Assembly: GCA_039978075.1 (NCBI GenBank)
Contig: JBDWCA010000014.1
Coordinates: 1-64,000 of the forward strand
Reading direction: 5' to 3'
Source of the DNA: Anderseniella sp039978075
GTDB taxonomy: Bacteria > Pseudomonadota > Alphaproteobacteria > Rhizobiales > Aestuariivirgaceae
Length of the DNA stretch: 64,000 bases
Shown here: one piece after another, positions 1-8,073 of the stretch
How positions within the stretch are numbered: position 1 is the first letter of the stretch
Layout: each line of letters opens with the position of its first letter
Notes under the pieces: model-generated
Told to the model about the DNA's origin: nothing
Seen by the model: only the letters and a program-made list of their open reading frames with translations
The model's database searches: none
Program-made: the position numbers and the translations under genes

Positions 1-124
1 CCCAGATCACAAGTCCGCCGATGATGAATTTGGACGCAATAGTAACGTCCTTACTGAACCCTTTGTAAAACCCGGCATCCGCCGTTTTGATCGGAAGATC
101 AGTAAGTGCTGGCTTCAGTGCCAT
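1..124 (-). CDS. BCCT-family carrier, N-terminal fragment (runs off the window start)
   Basis: Only the first 41 codons are present, reading leftward from an ATG at 124 that is preceded by a strong AGGAGGGA ribosome binding site. The peptide starts MALKPALTDLPIKTAD, continues with GFYKGFSKDVTIASKF and enters a hydrophobic stretch (IIGGLVIW). This cytoplasmic lead followed by the first membrane helix resembles the start of betaine/carnitine/choline (BCCT) transporters. The gene is divergent from the LysR gene at 312, which may control it. The family call rests on a short N-terminus, so other secondary carriers cannot be excluded. Confidence 0.5.
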   Translation of the reverse strand, partial: MALKPALTDLPIKTADAGFYKGFSKDVTIASKFIIGGLVIW

Positions 125-311
125 AATGTAGTTCCCTCCTCAGTTTGCCCATATATTGTGCAAGCAAATGCCGTCAGCAGTCCAATCACCTTATCTGGTG
201 GGTATATGTCCGACTTTGCTGCCAATGGGAGAAGCAGGTTAACTTGAATAAATTGTTCGATAGATGGTAAGGTTTCCTTTCAAAGTTTCATAAACTGGCA
301 ACGTTTCACCA

Positions 312-1247
312 ATGGCCAAAAAAGCTCTTCTTCAGGGATTTGGAGACGTCGACTTCAGGTTGTTGCGCGTGTTTCGCACCGTTGCCCGGTGCGGAGGTCT
401 GGCAGCCTCGGAGTTCGAACTCAATATCGGACGTTCAACAATCAGCAGGCACATATCTGATCTCGAGGTCCGCCTCGGCATGACCTTGTGTTATCGCGGG
501 CCAGCCGGATTTTCTCTGTCGGGCGAAGGCGAAAAAGTGCTGGAGGCCACGGAGATGCTGCTGGCGGCAGTTGATGGTTTCCAGAACGAGGTGGATGATA
601 TTCACCGCAATATGAGGGGTACTTTCAGACTTGCCTTTTTTGACCTGTCTTCGACCAATCCGATGGCTCATGTACATGCAGCCATTGCCCGCTTCGAGAC
701 CGTCGCGCCTGAAGTCAATCTGGAACTTTCGACCGAACCGCCAAATGTCATTGAGGCAGGCGTTATCAACGGGCGTTATGATTTGGGTATCGTGCCGGTC
801 CACAGGCAATCGGCAGTGCTTAGTTACGCGGATCTGTACAGTGAGGAAATGATTTTGTATTGCGGCCAGGGACATCCGTGCTTCGATGGTGTGAACAGCA
901 ATCTGGATCTGAAGCAATTGTCTGGATTCAAATACGCCGGCTTCGGTTTCAATTCACCCAACATGGTTGTCGGCCAGCGTATGAATTTCAGGATATCCGC
1001 GCGTGTTCACAACGAAGAAGCGCTTTGTGTTCTCATTCAGTCAGGCAAGTATCTCGGCTTCCTGCCTGACCATGTTGCTGGTCCTTATGTTGCGGCTGAC
1101 ACCATGCGCCCGGTCGAACGAGACAAGATTCGCTACACCACACAGCTTGCAGCAATTGTCAGGAAACGCCCGGAACTCAATCGCAAGACAGACGAGTTTC
1201 TGCGCTGCCTGTTACAGGCGCATGATCTGGATCGTGACGTGGTCTAG
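312..1247 (+). CDS. LysR-family transcriptional regulator
   Basis: This 311-residue protein has the size and layout of LysR regulators. A winged helix-turn-helix lies at about residues 17-75, with the recognition region reading IGRSTISRHISDLEVRLG and followed by LCYR and SLSGEGEKVLEA. A periplasmic-binding-protein-like effector domain follows, from about residue 95 to the end. The start is the first ATG of the frame and has no strong Shine-Dalgarno sequence. It is transcribed away from the BCCT fragment at 124-1, the classic divergent arrangement of a LysR activator and its target. It converges on the next LysR gene with only 21 bases between the stops. The effector is unknown. Confidence 0.9.
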   Translation: MAKKALLQGFGDVDFRLLRVFRTVARCGGLAASEFELNIGRSTISRHISDLEVRLGMTLCYRGPAGFSLSGEGEKVLEATEMLLAAVDGFQNEVDDIHRNMRGTFRLAFFDLSSTNPMAHVHAAIARFETVAPEVNLELSTEPPNVIEAGVINGRYDLGIVPVHRQSAVLSYADLYSEEMILYCGQGHPCFDGVNSNLDLKQLSGFKYAGFGFNSPNMVVGQRMNFRISARVHNEEALCVLIQSGKYLGFLPDHVAGPYVAADTMRPVERDKIRYTTQLAAIVRKRPELNRKTDEFLRCLLQAHDLDRDVV

Positions 1248-1268
1248 CCTTGCAGCAGTGTTCAACAA

Positions 1269-2153
1269 TCAGGCGCTCCACATGTCCAGCAGTGTACGGG
1301 CGGTATTATCCTGTATGTCGGCATACAAGACGATGTTCAGGGGCAGGCTGCCATAGCAGGCGCTGAGGTTGACCAGCTGGCCGCTTTCGATCTCGTGATG
1401 TGTCATGCTGACTGGCAGCCAGGCGATGCCCAACCCTTTCAGGACCAGTTCCTTGATGCCATTCGAAAATGCTGTTTCATAGACGGGGTTGACCGTCTGG
1501 CTGCGGGTGGCAAAGCGTTTTTCCGCCCCATTGAACATCGAGCCAAAGTGGCTCTCTTCCGGATAAATAATTGCCGGACTGTCATCCGGTATCGATCCGT
1601 CACCTGCAACGGCATAGCGCATGCTGCCGCCGATGACCGGCACCAGCCTGTCATCACCCCAGGTGCCGCGCTTCACGGTGTCGCCAAACGGCAACGGTGC
1701 TGCTCCCTCGGCCTCGTAAAACATCAGCATGGCGGCATCACCACGCAGAAACATGGAAACACAGTCGCGCTGATTGCCGGCCCGGACACGAAACTTGAGC
1801 GCCGGCAACTCCTTTCGTGCCCGCAAAGCCATATCGGGAAAAGTTGAGTATATGGACGCGTGCTGGGCCGCAATCGTCGTCGTGGTGCTTGCCGGATCGT
1901 AAGTTGAAATCTTGCCGCGCAACTCGCGTATGCGCGCTGTAAGCGCCCTGATTTCAGGCTCGTTTGCGGCCAGCGACGGGCTCAGGCCGACACTATTGAC
2001 CTTGCGATCAAGCACCGGTGTGCCGAGCCAGTCTTCAAATCCGCGGATACGCCGGGAAAATGCGGGCTGGGTGATGTTTCTCCGGTTGGCCGCACGGGTC
2101 ATATTGCCTTCTTCCAGCAATACCAAAACATCCTCAAGCCAGCGCAGATCCAT
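1269..2153 (-). CDS. LysR-family regulator, probable controller of the divergent cuyA-like gene
   Basis: The protein has 294 residues. The N-terminal helix-turn-helix (about residues 1-60) contains NMTRAANRRNITQPAFSRRI followed by LEDWLG-like and LDR residues typical of LysR proteins. The effector-binding domain spans about 90-290. The start ATG is preceded by AAAGGAA at normal spacing. It diverges from the PLP enzyme at 2267, and the 113-base gap holds an 8+8 base inverted repeat (2171-2189) that begins 18 bases upstream of its own start codon. Such a position fits both autoregulation and control of the catabolic gene. In cysteate-degrading bacteria cuyA is often linked to a LysR-type gene; equating this protein with such a regulator is inference. 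Confidence 0.88.
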   Translation of the reverse strand: MDLRWLEDVLVLLEEGNMTRAANRRNITQPAFSRRIRGFEDWLGTPVLDRKVNSVGLSPSLAANEPEIRALTARIRELRGKISTYDPASTTTTIAAQHASIYSTFPDMALRARKELPALKFRVRAGNQRDCVSMFLRGDAAMLMFYEAEGAAPLPFGDTVKRGTWGDDRLVPVIGGSMRYAVAGDGSIPDDSPAIIYPEESHFGSMFNGAEKRFATRSQTVNPVYETAFSNGIKELVLKGLGIAWLPVSMTHHEIESGQLVNLSACYGSLPLNIVLYADIQDNTARTLLDMWSA

Positions 2154-2170
2154 TGAGTTTCCTTTCTTTG

Positions 2171-2189
2171 GCCATACAATATGTATGGC
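2171..2189. promoter_or_regulatory. Perfect inverted repeat, likely LysR operator
   Basis: The sequence GCCATACAATATGTATGGC consists of two perfect 8-base arms separated by ATA. It sits in the short divergent gap between the LysR gene starting at 2153 and the PLP enzyme starting at 2267. It contains the T-N11-A pattern expected of LysR sites. No copy of it was noticed elsewhere in the window. Confidence 0.6.
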
Positions 2190-2266
2190 TAGGCAGAGAA
2201 GAAAGCATTATTTTTTGCTCGCGGGCTGGGTGACCATTTCTGTAATCCAATCACAAGGAATACAGA

Positions 2267-3361
2267 ATGGCCCAGACCATGAAGACAATTGCTGCCGAAA
2301 ACCGGCAGTCGCCAGAGGCAACCCAAAGCTTGTGCAAAGCGCTGTCGATCGCTCTTGCGCGCTTCCCGCGCGTGCGTCTTGGTCATCTGCCAACACCACT
2401 GGAACCCATGGACCGGCTCAGCGAATTGCTGGGCGGGCCACGTTTGTGGGTAAAAAGGGATGATTGCACCGGTCTGTCATCGGGCGGCAACAAGACACGC
2501 AAGCTTGAATTTCTGATGGCTGACGCTCAAGCGCAGGGTGCCGATACGATCATCACGCAGGGTGCGACCCAATCCAATCATGCCCGCCAGACAGTGGCTG
2601 CCGCGGCAAAGCTCGGCATGAAGTGTCATATTCTCCTGGAAGACAGAACCGGATCAAATGACGCCCAGTACAATCACAACGGCAATGTGCTGCTGGACAT
2701 GCTGCATGGAGCGTCCGTTTCAAAACGGGCCGGCGGCAGCGATATGGCAGCCGAGATGGAAACACTGGCTGACCGGCTTCGTGATCAGGGCGATGTGCCG
2801 TACATCATACCCGGCGGCGGGTCGAACCCGATTGGTGCGCTTGGTTACGTAAACTGTGCCCGCGAGCTGGCGGAACAGGCCGTCGATATCGGCCTGGAAA
2901 TCGACGCATTTGTCCATGCAACCGGCAGTTCCGGTACGCAGGCCGGACTGGTTACCGGATTGGCTGCGATTGAAAGCGACATTCAGCTTCTTGGTATCGG
3001 TGTGCGGGCACCGCAGGAAAAACAGGAGCAGATGGTCTTCGACCTTGCTGTGAAGACAGCAGAACACCTTGGCACCGGACTGAGCATTTCGCGTGATAGC
3101 GTCCGGGCGAATTGCAACTATGTCGGACCAGGCTACGGTTTGCCGACCGAGGGCATGAAGCAAGCCGTCAAAACCCTGGCCCAAACTGAGGGTTTGCTGT
3201 TTGACCCAGTCTATTCGGGCAAGGGCCTGGACGGGCTGATCGACCTGATCGGCAAAGGCACATTTGAAGGCATGGACAATGTCGTCTTTCTTCACACCGG
3301 CGGCAGCGCTGCGCTTTTCGGTTATCCCGAAATTTTCGATCTGCCGGGCTACACGGCGTAA
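2267..3361 (+). CDS. cuyA: L-cysteate sulfo-lyase / D-cysteine desulfhydrase (CuyA type, PLP)
   Basis: This 364-residue fold-type II PLP enzyme belongs to the ACC deaminase/D-cysteine desulfhydrase family. The PLP lysine is K76 in SSGGNKTRKLEF, and the substrate-activating region reads TQGATQSNHARQ. PGGGSNPIGALGYV and a C-terminal LHTGGSAALF are family signatures. The sequence resembles CuyA, which cleaves L-cysteate to pyruvate, ammonia and sulfite, more than the second family member in this window (36745). AAGGA seven bases upstream supports the 2267 start, which adds about 30 residues before the usual family N-terminus. A LysR gene diverges from it, and an alpha/beta hydrolase and a betaine-type ABC importer follow on the same strand. 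D-cysteine desulfhydrase activity alone cannot be ruled out from sequence. Confidence 0.75.
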   Translation: MAQTMKTIAAENRQSPEATQSLCKALSIALARFPRVRLGHLPTPLEPMDRLSELLGGPRLWVKRDDCTGLSSGGNKTRKLEFLMADAQAQGADTIITQGATQSNHARQTVAAAAKLGMKCHILLEDRTGSNDAQYNHNGNVLLDMLHGASVSKRAGGSDMAAEMETLADRLRDQGDVPYIIPGGGSNPIGALGYVNCARELAEQAVDIGLEIDAFVHATGSSGTQAGLVTGLAAIESDIQLLGIGVRAPQEKQEQMVFDLAVKTAEHLGTGLSISRDSVRANCNYVGPGYGLPTEGMKQAVKTLAQTEGLLFDPVYSGKGLDGLIDLIGKGTFEGMDNVVFLHTGGSAALFGYPEIFDLPGYTA

Positions 3362-3450
3362 AATTCAAAAGGAGCTGTTTAACCCTGAGCATCTGAAAGT
3401 TCAGTCATGAAAATCAACGCTGTGACGTGCCTACAGGTCGGGAAATCGCC

Positions 3451-4221
3451 ATGAAAAAGACGGGTCAACTTATCTTTGAACGAAGGGGCAGTGGGTTTCC
3501 GATGGTGCTCGTGCATGGATATCTGGCCGGTGCCGGCATCTGGCGTGAGCAGCTTGATTTCTTCCAGGATCGCTTTGACGTGCTGGCGCCCAACCTGCCT
3601 GGTTTCGGTGACAGCGCTCATCTGACCGCCCCAGACACAATCCCCGGATTTGCCGCACAGGTGCTGGATGGGTTGCGCGCGCAAGGTGTCGAGCGGTTCC
3701 ACCTGCTCGGTCATTCAATGGGCGGCATGATCGTTCAGGCGATGGCAGCTCTGGCGCCACAACGGATTGCCGGTCTCGTGTGTTACGGCACTGGCCCGGT
3801 CGGCACGCTGCCTGACAGGTTTGAGACAATCGAGGTATCCCGGCAACGTCTTGAAACTGAAGGCATTGAGAGCACGGCCCGTCGAATTGCTGCAACGTGG
3901 TTTTTGCAGGGTGATAAAGCTGACGGGTATGGCGCTTGCATTGCGCTCGGCATGAAAGCATCCATGCAGGCCGCTTTGGCAAGCCTGTCAGCCTGGGAGA
4001 CGTGGGATGGACGGCCTGAGCTGGACGCAATCGAGGCTGACACACTGGTTTTATGGGGGGATCGCGATCGCTCATACGGCTGGCAGCAGCCGGAAGCTTT
4101 GTGGCGTGGTATCGCAAACAGTTCGCTGGCCGTTGTACCTGGCTGTGCCCACAACGTGCATATGGAAAAACCAAACATGTTTAATTCAATCGTTGGAGAT
4201 TTCTTGCCTGACCTGTCGTAG
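3451..4221 (+). CDS. Alpha/beta hydrolase
   Basis: The protein has 256 residues from the ATG at 3451; an in-frame GTG at 3427 would add eight residues but has poorer ribosome-binding context. It has the alpha/beta hydrolase fold: an oxyanion strand VLVHGYLAG near residue 25, the nucleophile elbow LLGHSMGGM near residue 92, an acid in VLWGDRD near 205 and the catalytic histidine in CAHNVHMEKP near 238. There is no signal peptide, so it should act in the cytoplasm. It follows the cuyA-like gene by 89 bases and precedes the ABC importer, suggesting it opens or deacylates an imported substrate before sulfo-lyase action. The true substrate is unknown; an esterase, amidase or lactonase are all possible. 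Confidence 0.8.
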   Translation: MKKTGQLIFERRGSGFPMVLVHGYLAGAGIWREQLDFFQDRFDVLAPNLPGFGDSAHLTAPDTIPGFAAQVLDGLRAQGVERFHLLGHSMGGMIVQAMAALAPQRIAGLVCYGTGPVGTLPDRFETIEVSRQRLETEGIESTARRIAATWFLQGDKADGYGACIALGMKASMQAALASLSAWETWDGRPELDAIEADTLVLWGDRDRSYGWQQPEALWRGIANSSLAVVPGCAHNVHMEKPNMFNSIVGDFLPDLS

Positions 4222-4258
4222 ATCAGGTTGATTTTTTGATTCAATATAGGGAGTAAAA

Positions 4259-4339
4259 ATGTTTATTTTCAATGTTTTGGGAGAATTTTCTGGTGAAGTG
4301 CAAACTGCACCCGCCTGTGGTGTTCTAACCAAGACTTGA
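4259..4339 (+). CDS. Possible 26-residue leader peptide upstream of the ABC importer
   Basis: An ATG with AGGGAG five bases upstream opens a 26-codon frame ending in TGA at 4337-4339. The peptide begins MFIFNVLGEF and ends in CGVLTKT. The final third overlaps the left arm of an 8-base-pair stem (4307-4314) whose right arm (4349-4356) is followed by TTTT. That is the geometry of translation-coupled transcription attenuation. The codon content is not enriched for one amino acid, so a charged-tRNA sensing role is not evident. It may be a chance frame. Confidence 0.35.
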   Translation: MFIFNVLGEFSGEVQTAPACGVLTKT

Positions 4340-4360
4340 ACCATAAATGCGGGTGCTTTT
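4307..4360 (+). terminator. Stem-loop with T-run: terminator or attenuator
   Basis: GCACCCGC at 4307-4314 pairs perfectly with GCGGGTGC at 4349-4356, which is followed by TTTTGTT. The 34-base loop contains a smaller TGGT/ACCA stem (4318-4331). It lies between the hydrolase stop (4221) and the binding-protein start (4401), so it is either the terminator of the cuyA-hydrolase transcript or a conditional attenuator for the importer. Confidence 0.5.
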
Positions 4361-4400
4361 GTTGAAGCAGCCGTTTCATAAACCAGGAGGAGACTGTGAA

Positions 4401-5360
4401 ATGAAGAAGATTATTACCGGTGCAATTCTGGCGCTTTCGATGACTGTATCGACTGCCGCTCTTGCCGTTGAGAAAGTGAATATTGGCGCACCTGCATGGA
4501 CAGGGGCCCAGGCCATTGCTCATCTCATTCAGGAGATTGTGGTGTCGAAAATTGGTGGAGAAGCCAATCTGGTGCCGGGTGACAATGCCGCGATCTTTGC
4601 AGCCATGGATTCCGGCAAGGGTGACATTGATGTTCACCCGGATGTCTGGCTGCCCAACCAGAAGAGCTTTACCGACAAGTATGTGGACGGCACCGGCAAG
4701 GTTGCTCTGTCGGAGAACCCTTATGAAGGCAAGCAGAGCTTTTGTGTCACCAAGCAGTTCGCCGAAGCCAACAAGGTCACGTCGATCTTCGACCTTGCCC
4801 GGCCCGAGATCGCCAAGCTGATGGACTCAGACGGTAATGGCAAAGGCGAAATCTGGGTTGGCGCGCCGGGCTGGGCGTCTGCCAATGTGAACCAGGTGAA
4901 GGTGCGCGACTATGGCCTGTTGCCGTTCATGGAGCCGGTACGCGCCGATCAGTCGGTCATGACCGCGACTGTCGGGGACTCGATCAAGAAGGGTATCGGG
5001 TATGCCTTCTACTGCTATTCACCTCATGCGATCTGGTTCCAGCATGATGTTGTGCGCCTGGAAGAGCCTGCATTCGATCCGGCCAAATACAAGGCGTTGC
5101 AGCCGTCGGAAGATCCCAACTGGTATGAGAATTCCAAGGTGATGACGGAGGACGCACTCAAGAAGGTACAGATTGCCTATTCAAAATCGCTCGCTGAGCG
5201 CTCCCCGGCGATTACCGATCTGCTGAAGAACATCAAGCTTACAGGCGAGGATGTCTCCAACTTCGCTTTCCAGATCGAAAGCGGCAAGTCTGCGGACCAG
5301 GTTGCCAAGGAATGGGTAGCCGCCAACTCGGATCGTGTTGACAGCTGGCTTGGGCTGTAA
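4401..5360 (+). CDS. ABC importer substrate-binding protein, glycine betaine/proline type (ProX/OpuAC-like)
   Basis: The 319-residue periplasmic protein has a Sec signal peptide (MKKIITGAILALSMTVSTAALA, cleaved near residue 22). The mature part starts VEKVNIGAPAWTGAQAIAHL and continues with LVPGDNAAIFAAMDSGKGDI and VHPDVWLPNQ, characteristic of the OpuAC fold. Trp and Tyr residues suited to caging a quaternary ammonium group are present (W33 region, VWLP, YYS-like motifs). The ATG has AGGAGGAGA at good spacing; an upstream in-frame ATG at 4347 would disrupt the signal peptide. The ATPase and permease genes follow. The substrate is presumably a zwitterion such as a betaine, but neighbouring cuyA leaves open a sulfonate zwitterion. 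Confidence 0.85.
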   Translation: MKKIITGAILALSMTVSTAALAVEKVNIGAPAWTGAQAIAHLIQEIVVSKIGGEANLVPGDNAAIFAAMDSGKGDIDVHPDVWLPNQKSFTDKYVDGTGKVALSENPYEGKQSFCVTKQFAEANKVTSIFDLARPEIAKLMDSDGNGKGEIWVGAPGWASANVNQVKVRDYGLLPFMEPVRADQSVMTATVGDSIKKGIGYAFYCYSPHAIWFQHDVVRLEEPAFDPAKYKALQPSEDPNWYENSKVMTEDALKKVQIAYSKSLAERSPAITDLLKNIKLTGEDVSNFAFQIESGKSADQVAKEWVAANSDRVDSWLGL

Positions 5361-5386
5361 GGCTTAAGACCTAACAATCCACATTT

Positions 5387-5411
5387 CGGTGCCCGGCAGG
5401 GTCGGGCACCG
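5387..5411 (+). promoter_or_regulatory. Intergenic RNA hairpin after the binding-protein gene
   Basis: CGGTGCCCG (5387-5395) and CGGGCACCG (5403-5411) form a perfect 9-base-pair stem with a 7-base loop and no T-run. Hairpins in this position typically protect the upstream binding-protein mRNA from 3' exonucleases, giving more binding protein than membrane components. Confidence 0.6.
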
Positions 5412-5449
5412 GATCCTTCAAAACCTGCAATTCTGGATAGGTCGTTCCC

Positions 5450-6511
5450 ATGAGCAATAGCGGATATGCCATAGAGATTTCCAATGTCTGGAAGATATTC
5501 GGTGACAAGGCGGGTGCCGCTCTTGCCGACATCAAGGCCAATGGCCTGACCAAGAAGCAGGTTCTGGAGAAACATGCCTGTGTCATCGGTGTTGCCGATG
5601 CCAGCATGCAGATAAAGCCAGGTGAGATCTTCTGTGTCATGGGCCTGTCGGGCAGCGGCAAATCCACCCTGGTGCGCCATATCAACCGCCTGCTGGAACC
5701 AACCGCCGGACAGATTATCGTCAATGGCGAGGACATCATGGCGATGGCGCCCGATGTGCTGCGCAAATACCGCAATGAGCACATCTCCATGGTGTTTCAG
5801 AATTTTGGCCTGATGCCGCACCGATCGGTACTCGACAATGTGGCGATGCCGCTGGAAATCCGCGGCATCAACAAGAATGAGCGCATTGAGATCGCCGAAC
5901 GCACCATTGACCTGGTGGAACTGACCGGCTGGGGCAACAAGTTTGCGCACGAGCTGTCCGGCGGCATGCAGCAGCGGGTAGGGCTGGCCAGAGCGCTGGC
6001 GGCAGACCCGGAAATCCTGCTGATGGACGAGCCTTTCAGCGCACTCGATCCCCTGATCAGGCGGCAGTTGCAGAACGAGTTCATGAAGCTGGCCTCACAA
6101 ATGAACAAGACGACGGTGTTCATAACCCATGATCTCGACGAGGCGGTCCGCATCGGTGACCGTATTGCCATCATGCGCGACGGACGGGTTGTACAGACCG
6201 GTACGTCGGAAGACATCGTTCTCAATCCGGCTGATGACTATGTAGCCGACTTTGTCGCCGGTATTTCGCGGCTCAAGGTGGTGCGTGCACATGCCGTCAT
6301 GCAGGACATGAAAGCGTTTGAAACTGCTCATGGCGGCCTGAAGAAAACCGCCAAGACCTTTGCGCAGGACGCCAATCTCAAAGAGCTCATCGATCATGCC
6401 ATTTTATCGGAAGACCCGGTCGCGGTCGTCAATGGCAAAGGCACACCTGTTGGGGTGATCACACGGGCGGACCTGCTGCGCACGGTGGTCGAAGGTACGG
6501 AGACATCATGA
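5450..6511 (+). CDS. ABC importer ATPase, glycine betaine/proline type (ProV-like)
   Basis: The 353-residue protein contains Walker A GLSGSGKSTL (about residue 65), a Q-loop in SMVFQNFGLMPHR, the signature ELSGGMQQRVGLARAL (about 170) and Walker B EILLMDEPFSALD, then the switch histidine in FITHDLDEAVR. As in ProV/OpuAA, an N-terminal lead (IEISNVWKIFGD... KANGLTKKQVLEKH) and a C-terminal CBS-like portion (about 280-350, ending VGVITRADLLRTVVEG) are present. The CBS-like part could sense ionic strength or a nucleotide. The stop overlaps the permease start by four bases (ATGA), implying translational coupling. Confidence 0.9.
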   Translation: MSNSGYAIEISNVWKIFGDKAGAALADIKANGLTKKQVLEKHACVIGVADASMQIKPGEIFCVMGLSGSGKSTLVRHINRLLEPTAGQIIVNGEDIMAMAPDVLRKYRNEHISMVFQNFGLMPHRSVLDNVAMPLEIRGINKNERIEIAERTIDLVELTGWGNKFAHELSGGMQQRVGLARALAADPEILLMDEPFSALDPLIRRQLQNEFMKLASQMNKTTVFITHDLDEAVRIGDRIAIMRDGRVVQTGTSEDIVLNPADDYVADFVAGISRLKVVRAHAVMQDMKAFETAHGGLKKTAKTFAQDANLKELIDHAILSEDPVAVVNGKGTPVGVITRADLLRTVVEGTETS

Positions 6512-8049
6512 TGAACACCGATCCGGTCATTGCCAACCAGTCATCTGAGCAACTTGCAGAAAATCGAGCCGAGAACCGTGACGAACTGATCCGGGAGTTT
6601 GTAGAGACAAACCCTGACTATTACCGGCAGCAGTTTGCAAGGATCGGCGCCAGATCCGGCTTTACCTGGACCTTCAACATGATGGCGGCCCTGCTGGGGC
6701 CGATCTGGTACGGCATGCGCGGGCTGTGGAACTGGGGCCTGCCGTTTGTCATCCTGGAGACCTTTGCATTCATCCAGATTGCCCGCGGCACTTTCGGTGA
6801 CCTGGGCGCTGATGCCAGAGACAGGATTGCGCAGATCGAGGGCACGCTTGCTTTCCGCAACCAGCAGCTGGAAGCGGCTATTTCCAAGAATGCCGACAAT
6901 GTCGATGTGTTCAGACGAACCATCAAGTCGCTGGAAACCGCGATCGCGGATATCCAGGCCGAGATCGTTGTGGCAGAAGCCAACGCGATCTGGATCGTCC
7001 TGTTCGGTTTGGTGATGCTGGCCGCCGTCAAGATTGCTGAAGGCATCATGGCCAATCCGGCACTTGAAAGCCGGTTTTCGCAATGGCTGTCCGACCGGTC
7101 GATCAAGTCCGGACTGAATAATCTCAGAACCGGCACAAGTGTGATATTCGTGCTGTTGATTTTTGCGGTCTCCATTGTGCATTTTGCGTTTCCGGGAACC
7201 GTGTCCTGGCTTGCGGTTTTCCCAACCGACGTCAACATTCGCCTGACGGCAATCAAGTTGGTCGAGCAGTTTTTCGAGTTTGTGCGCTCGTCAGGGCAGT
7301 GGGCTTTCGACTTCATCAGCTATGGAATCCGGGTCGTACTGGATGGCCTGGAGGTTCTGTTTGTTGCCACGCCCTGGCCGGTGATTGCGAGTTTCATCAT
7401 TCTGCTGACATGGCTGTCGGCCGGTTTCCTGGCCGCTTTGGCGTCCGCCGGCTTCCTGGCCTACATGGGCCTGTTCGGTTTCTGGGAAAAGGCAATGACA
7501 ACGCTGGCGCTGCTGGGTACAGCCGCCTGCATCTCGATTATCCTTGGCATTCCACTTGGGCTGTTCTGTGCCAGGCGCCCGAGGTTCTATGCCGTCATTC
7601 GCCCGATCATGGATTTCATGCAGACCATGCCGTCCTTCGTGTTCATGATCCCGGTCATTGCCTTCTTCAGTGTCGGCAAACCGGCGGCCGTCATAACCAC
7701 GATGATTTTCGGTGGTACGCCGGTAGTCCGTTTGACAGTGCTCGGCATGCGCGGTGTGCCGGAAGCAGTCAGGGAAGCAGCCATCGCCTATGGCGCTTCG
7801 AAATGGTACCTGCTGACCCGGGTCGATCTGCCGCTTGCCTCACCGTCCATCCTGGCCGGTATCAACCAGACAATCATGCTCTCTCTGGCCATGGTGGTGG
7901 TGGCATCGCTGATCGGCGCCAAGGGCCTTGGTGAAGACGTGCTGGAAGCACTGCAGTATTCATCGGTCGGCCAGGGTATTCTGGCAGGCTTCGCCATCCT
8001 GTTCTGCGCCATGATCCTCAATCGGGTGATACAAGGCCAGCGGGACTAG
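6508..8049 (+). CDS. ABC importer permease, glycine betaine/proline type (ProW-like) with long N-terminal region
   Basis: The 513-residue permease is longer than the usual ProW (about 350). The C-terminal half (about 270-505) carries the conserved permease core with the EAA loop GVPEAVREAAIAYGASKWYLLTRVDLPLA split as GVPEAVREAAIAYGAS and the helix MLSLAMVVVASLIGAKGLGE. The N-terminal half adds membrane segments (near 55-85, 150-175 and 200-230) and a predicted coiled-coil stretch (about 95-150, RDRIAQIEGTLAFRNQQLEA). Similar extended permeases occur with alphaproteobacterial quaternary-amine importers. It ends the operon 25 bases before the convergent TctA gene. Confidence 0.88.
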   Translation: MMNTDPVIANQSSEQLAENRAENRDELIREFVETNPDYYRQQFARIGARSGFTWTFNMMAALLGPIWYGMRGLWNWGLPFVILETFAFIQIARGTFGDLGADARDRIAQIEGTLAFRNQQLEAAISKNADNVDVFRRTIKSLETAIADIQAEIVVAEANAIWIVLFGLVMLAAVKIAEGIMANPALESRFSQWLSDRSIKSGLNNLRTGTSVIFVLLIFAVSIVHFAFPGTVSWLAVFPTDVNIRLTAIKLVEQFFEFVRSSGQWAFDFISYGIRVVLDGLEVLFVATPWPVIASFIILLTWLSAGFLAALASAGFLAYMGLFGFWEKAMTTLALLGTAACISIILGIPLGLFCARRPRFYAVIRPIMDFMQTMPSFVFMIPVIAFFSVGKPAAVITTMIFGGTPVVRLTVLGMRGVPEAVREAAIAYGASKWYLLTRVDLPLASPSILAGINQTIMLSLAMVVVASLIGAKGLGEDVLEALQYSSVGQGILAGFAILFCAMILNRVIQGQRD

Positions 8050-8073
8050 ATCGAATAAGCTAAAGGTCCTGCA

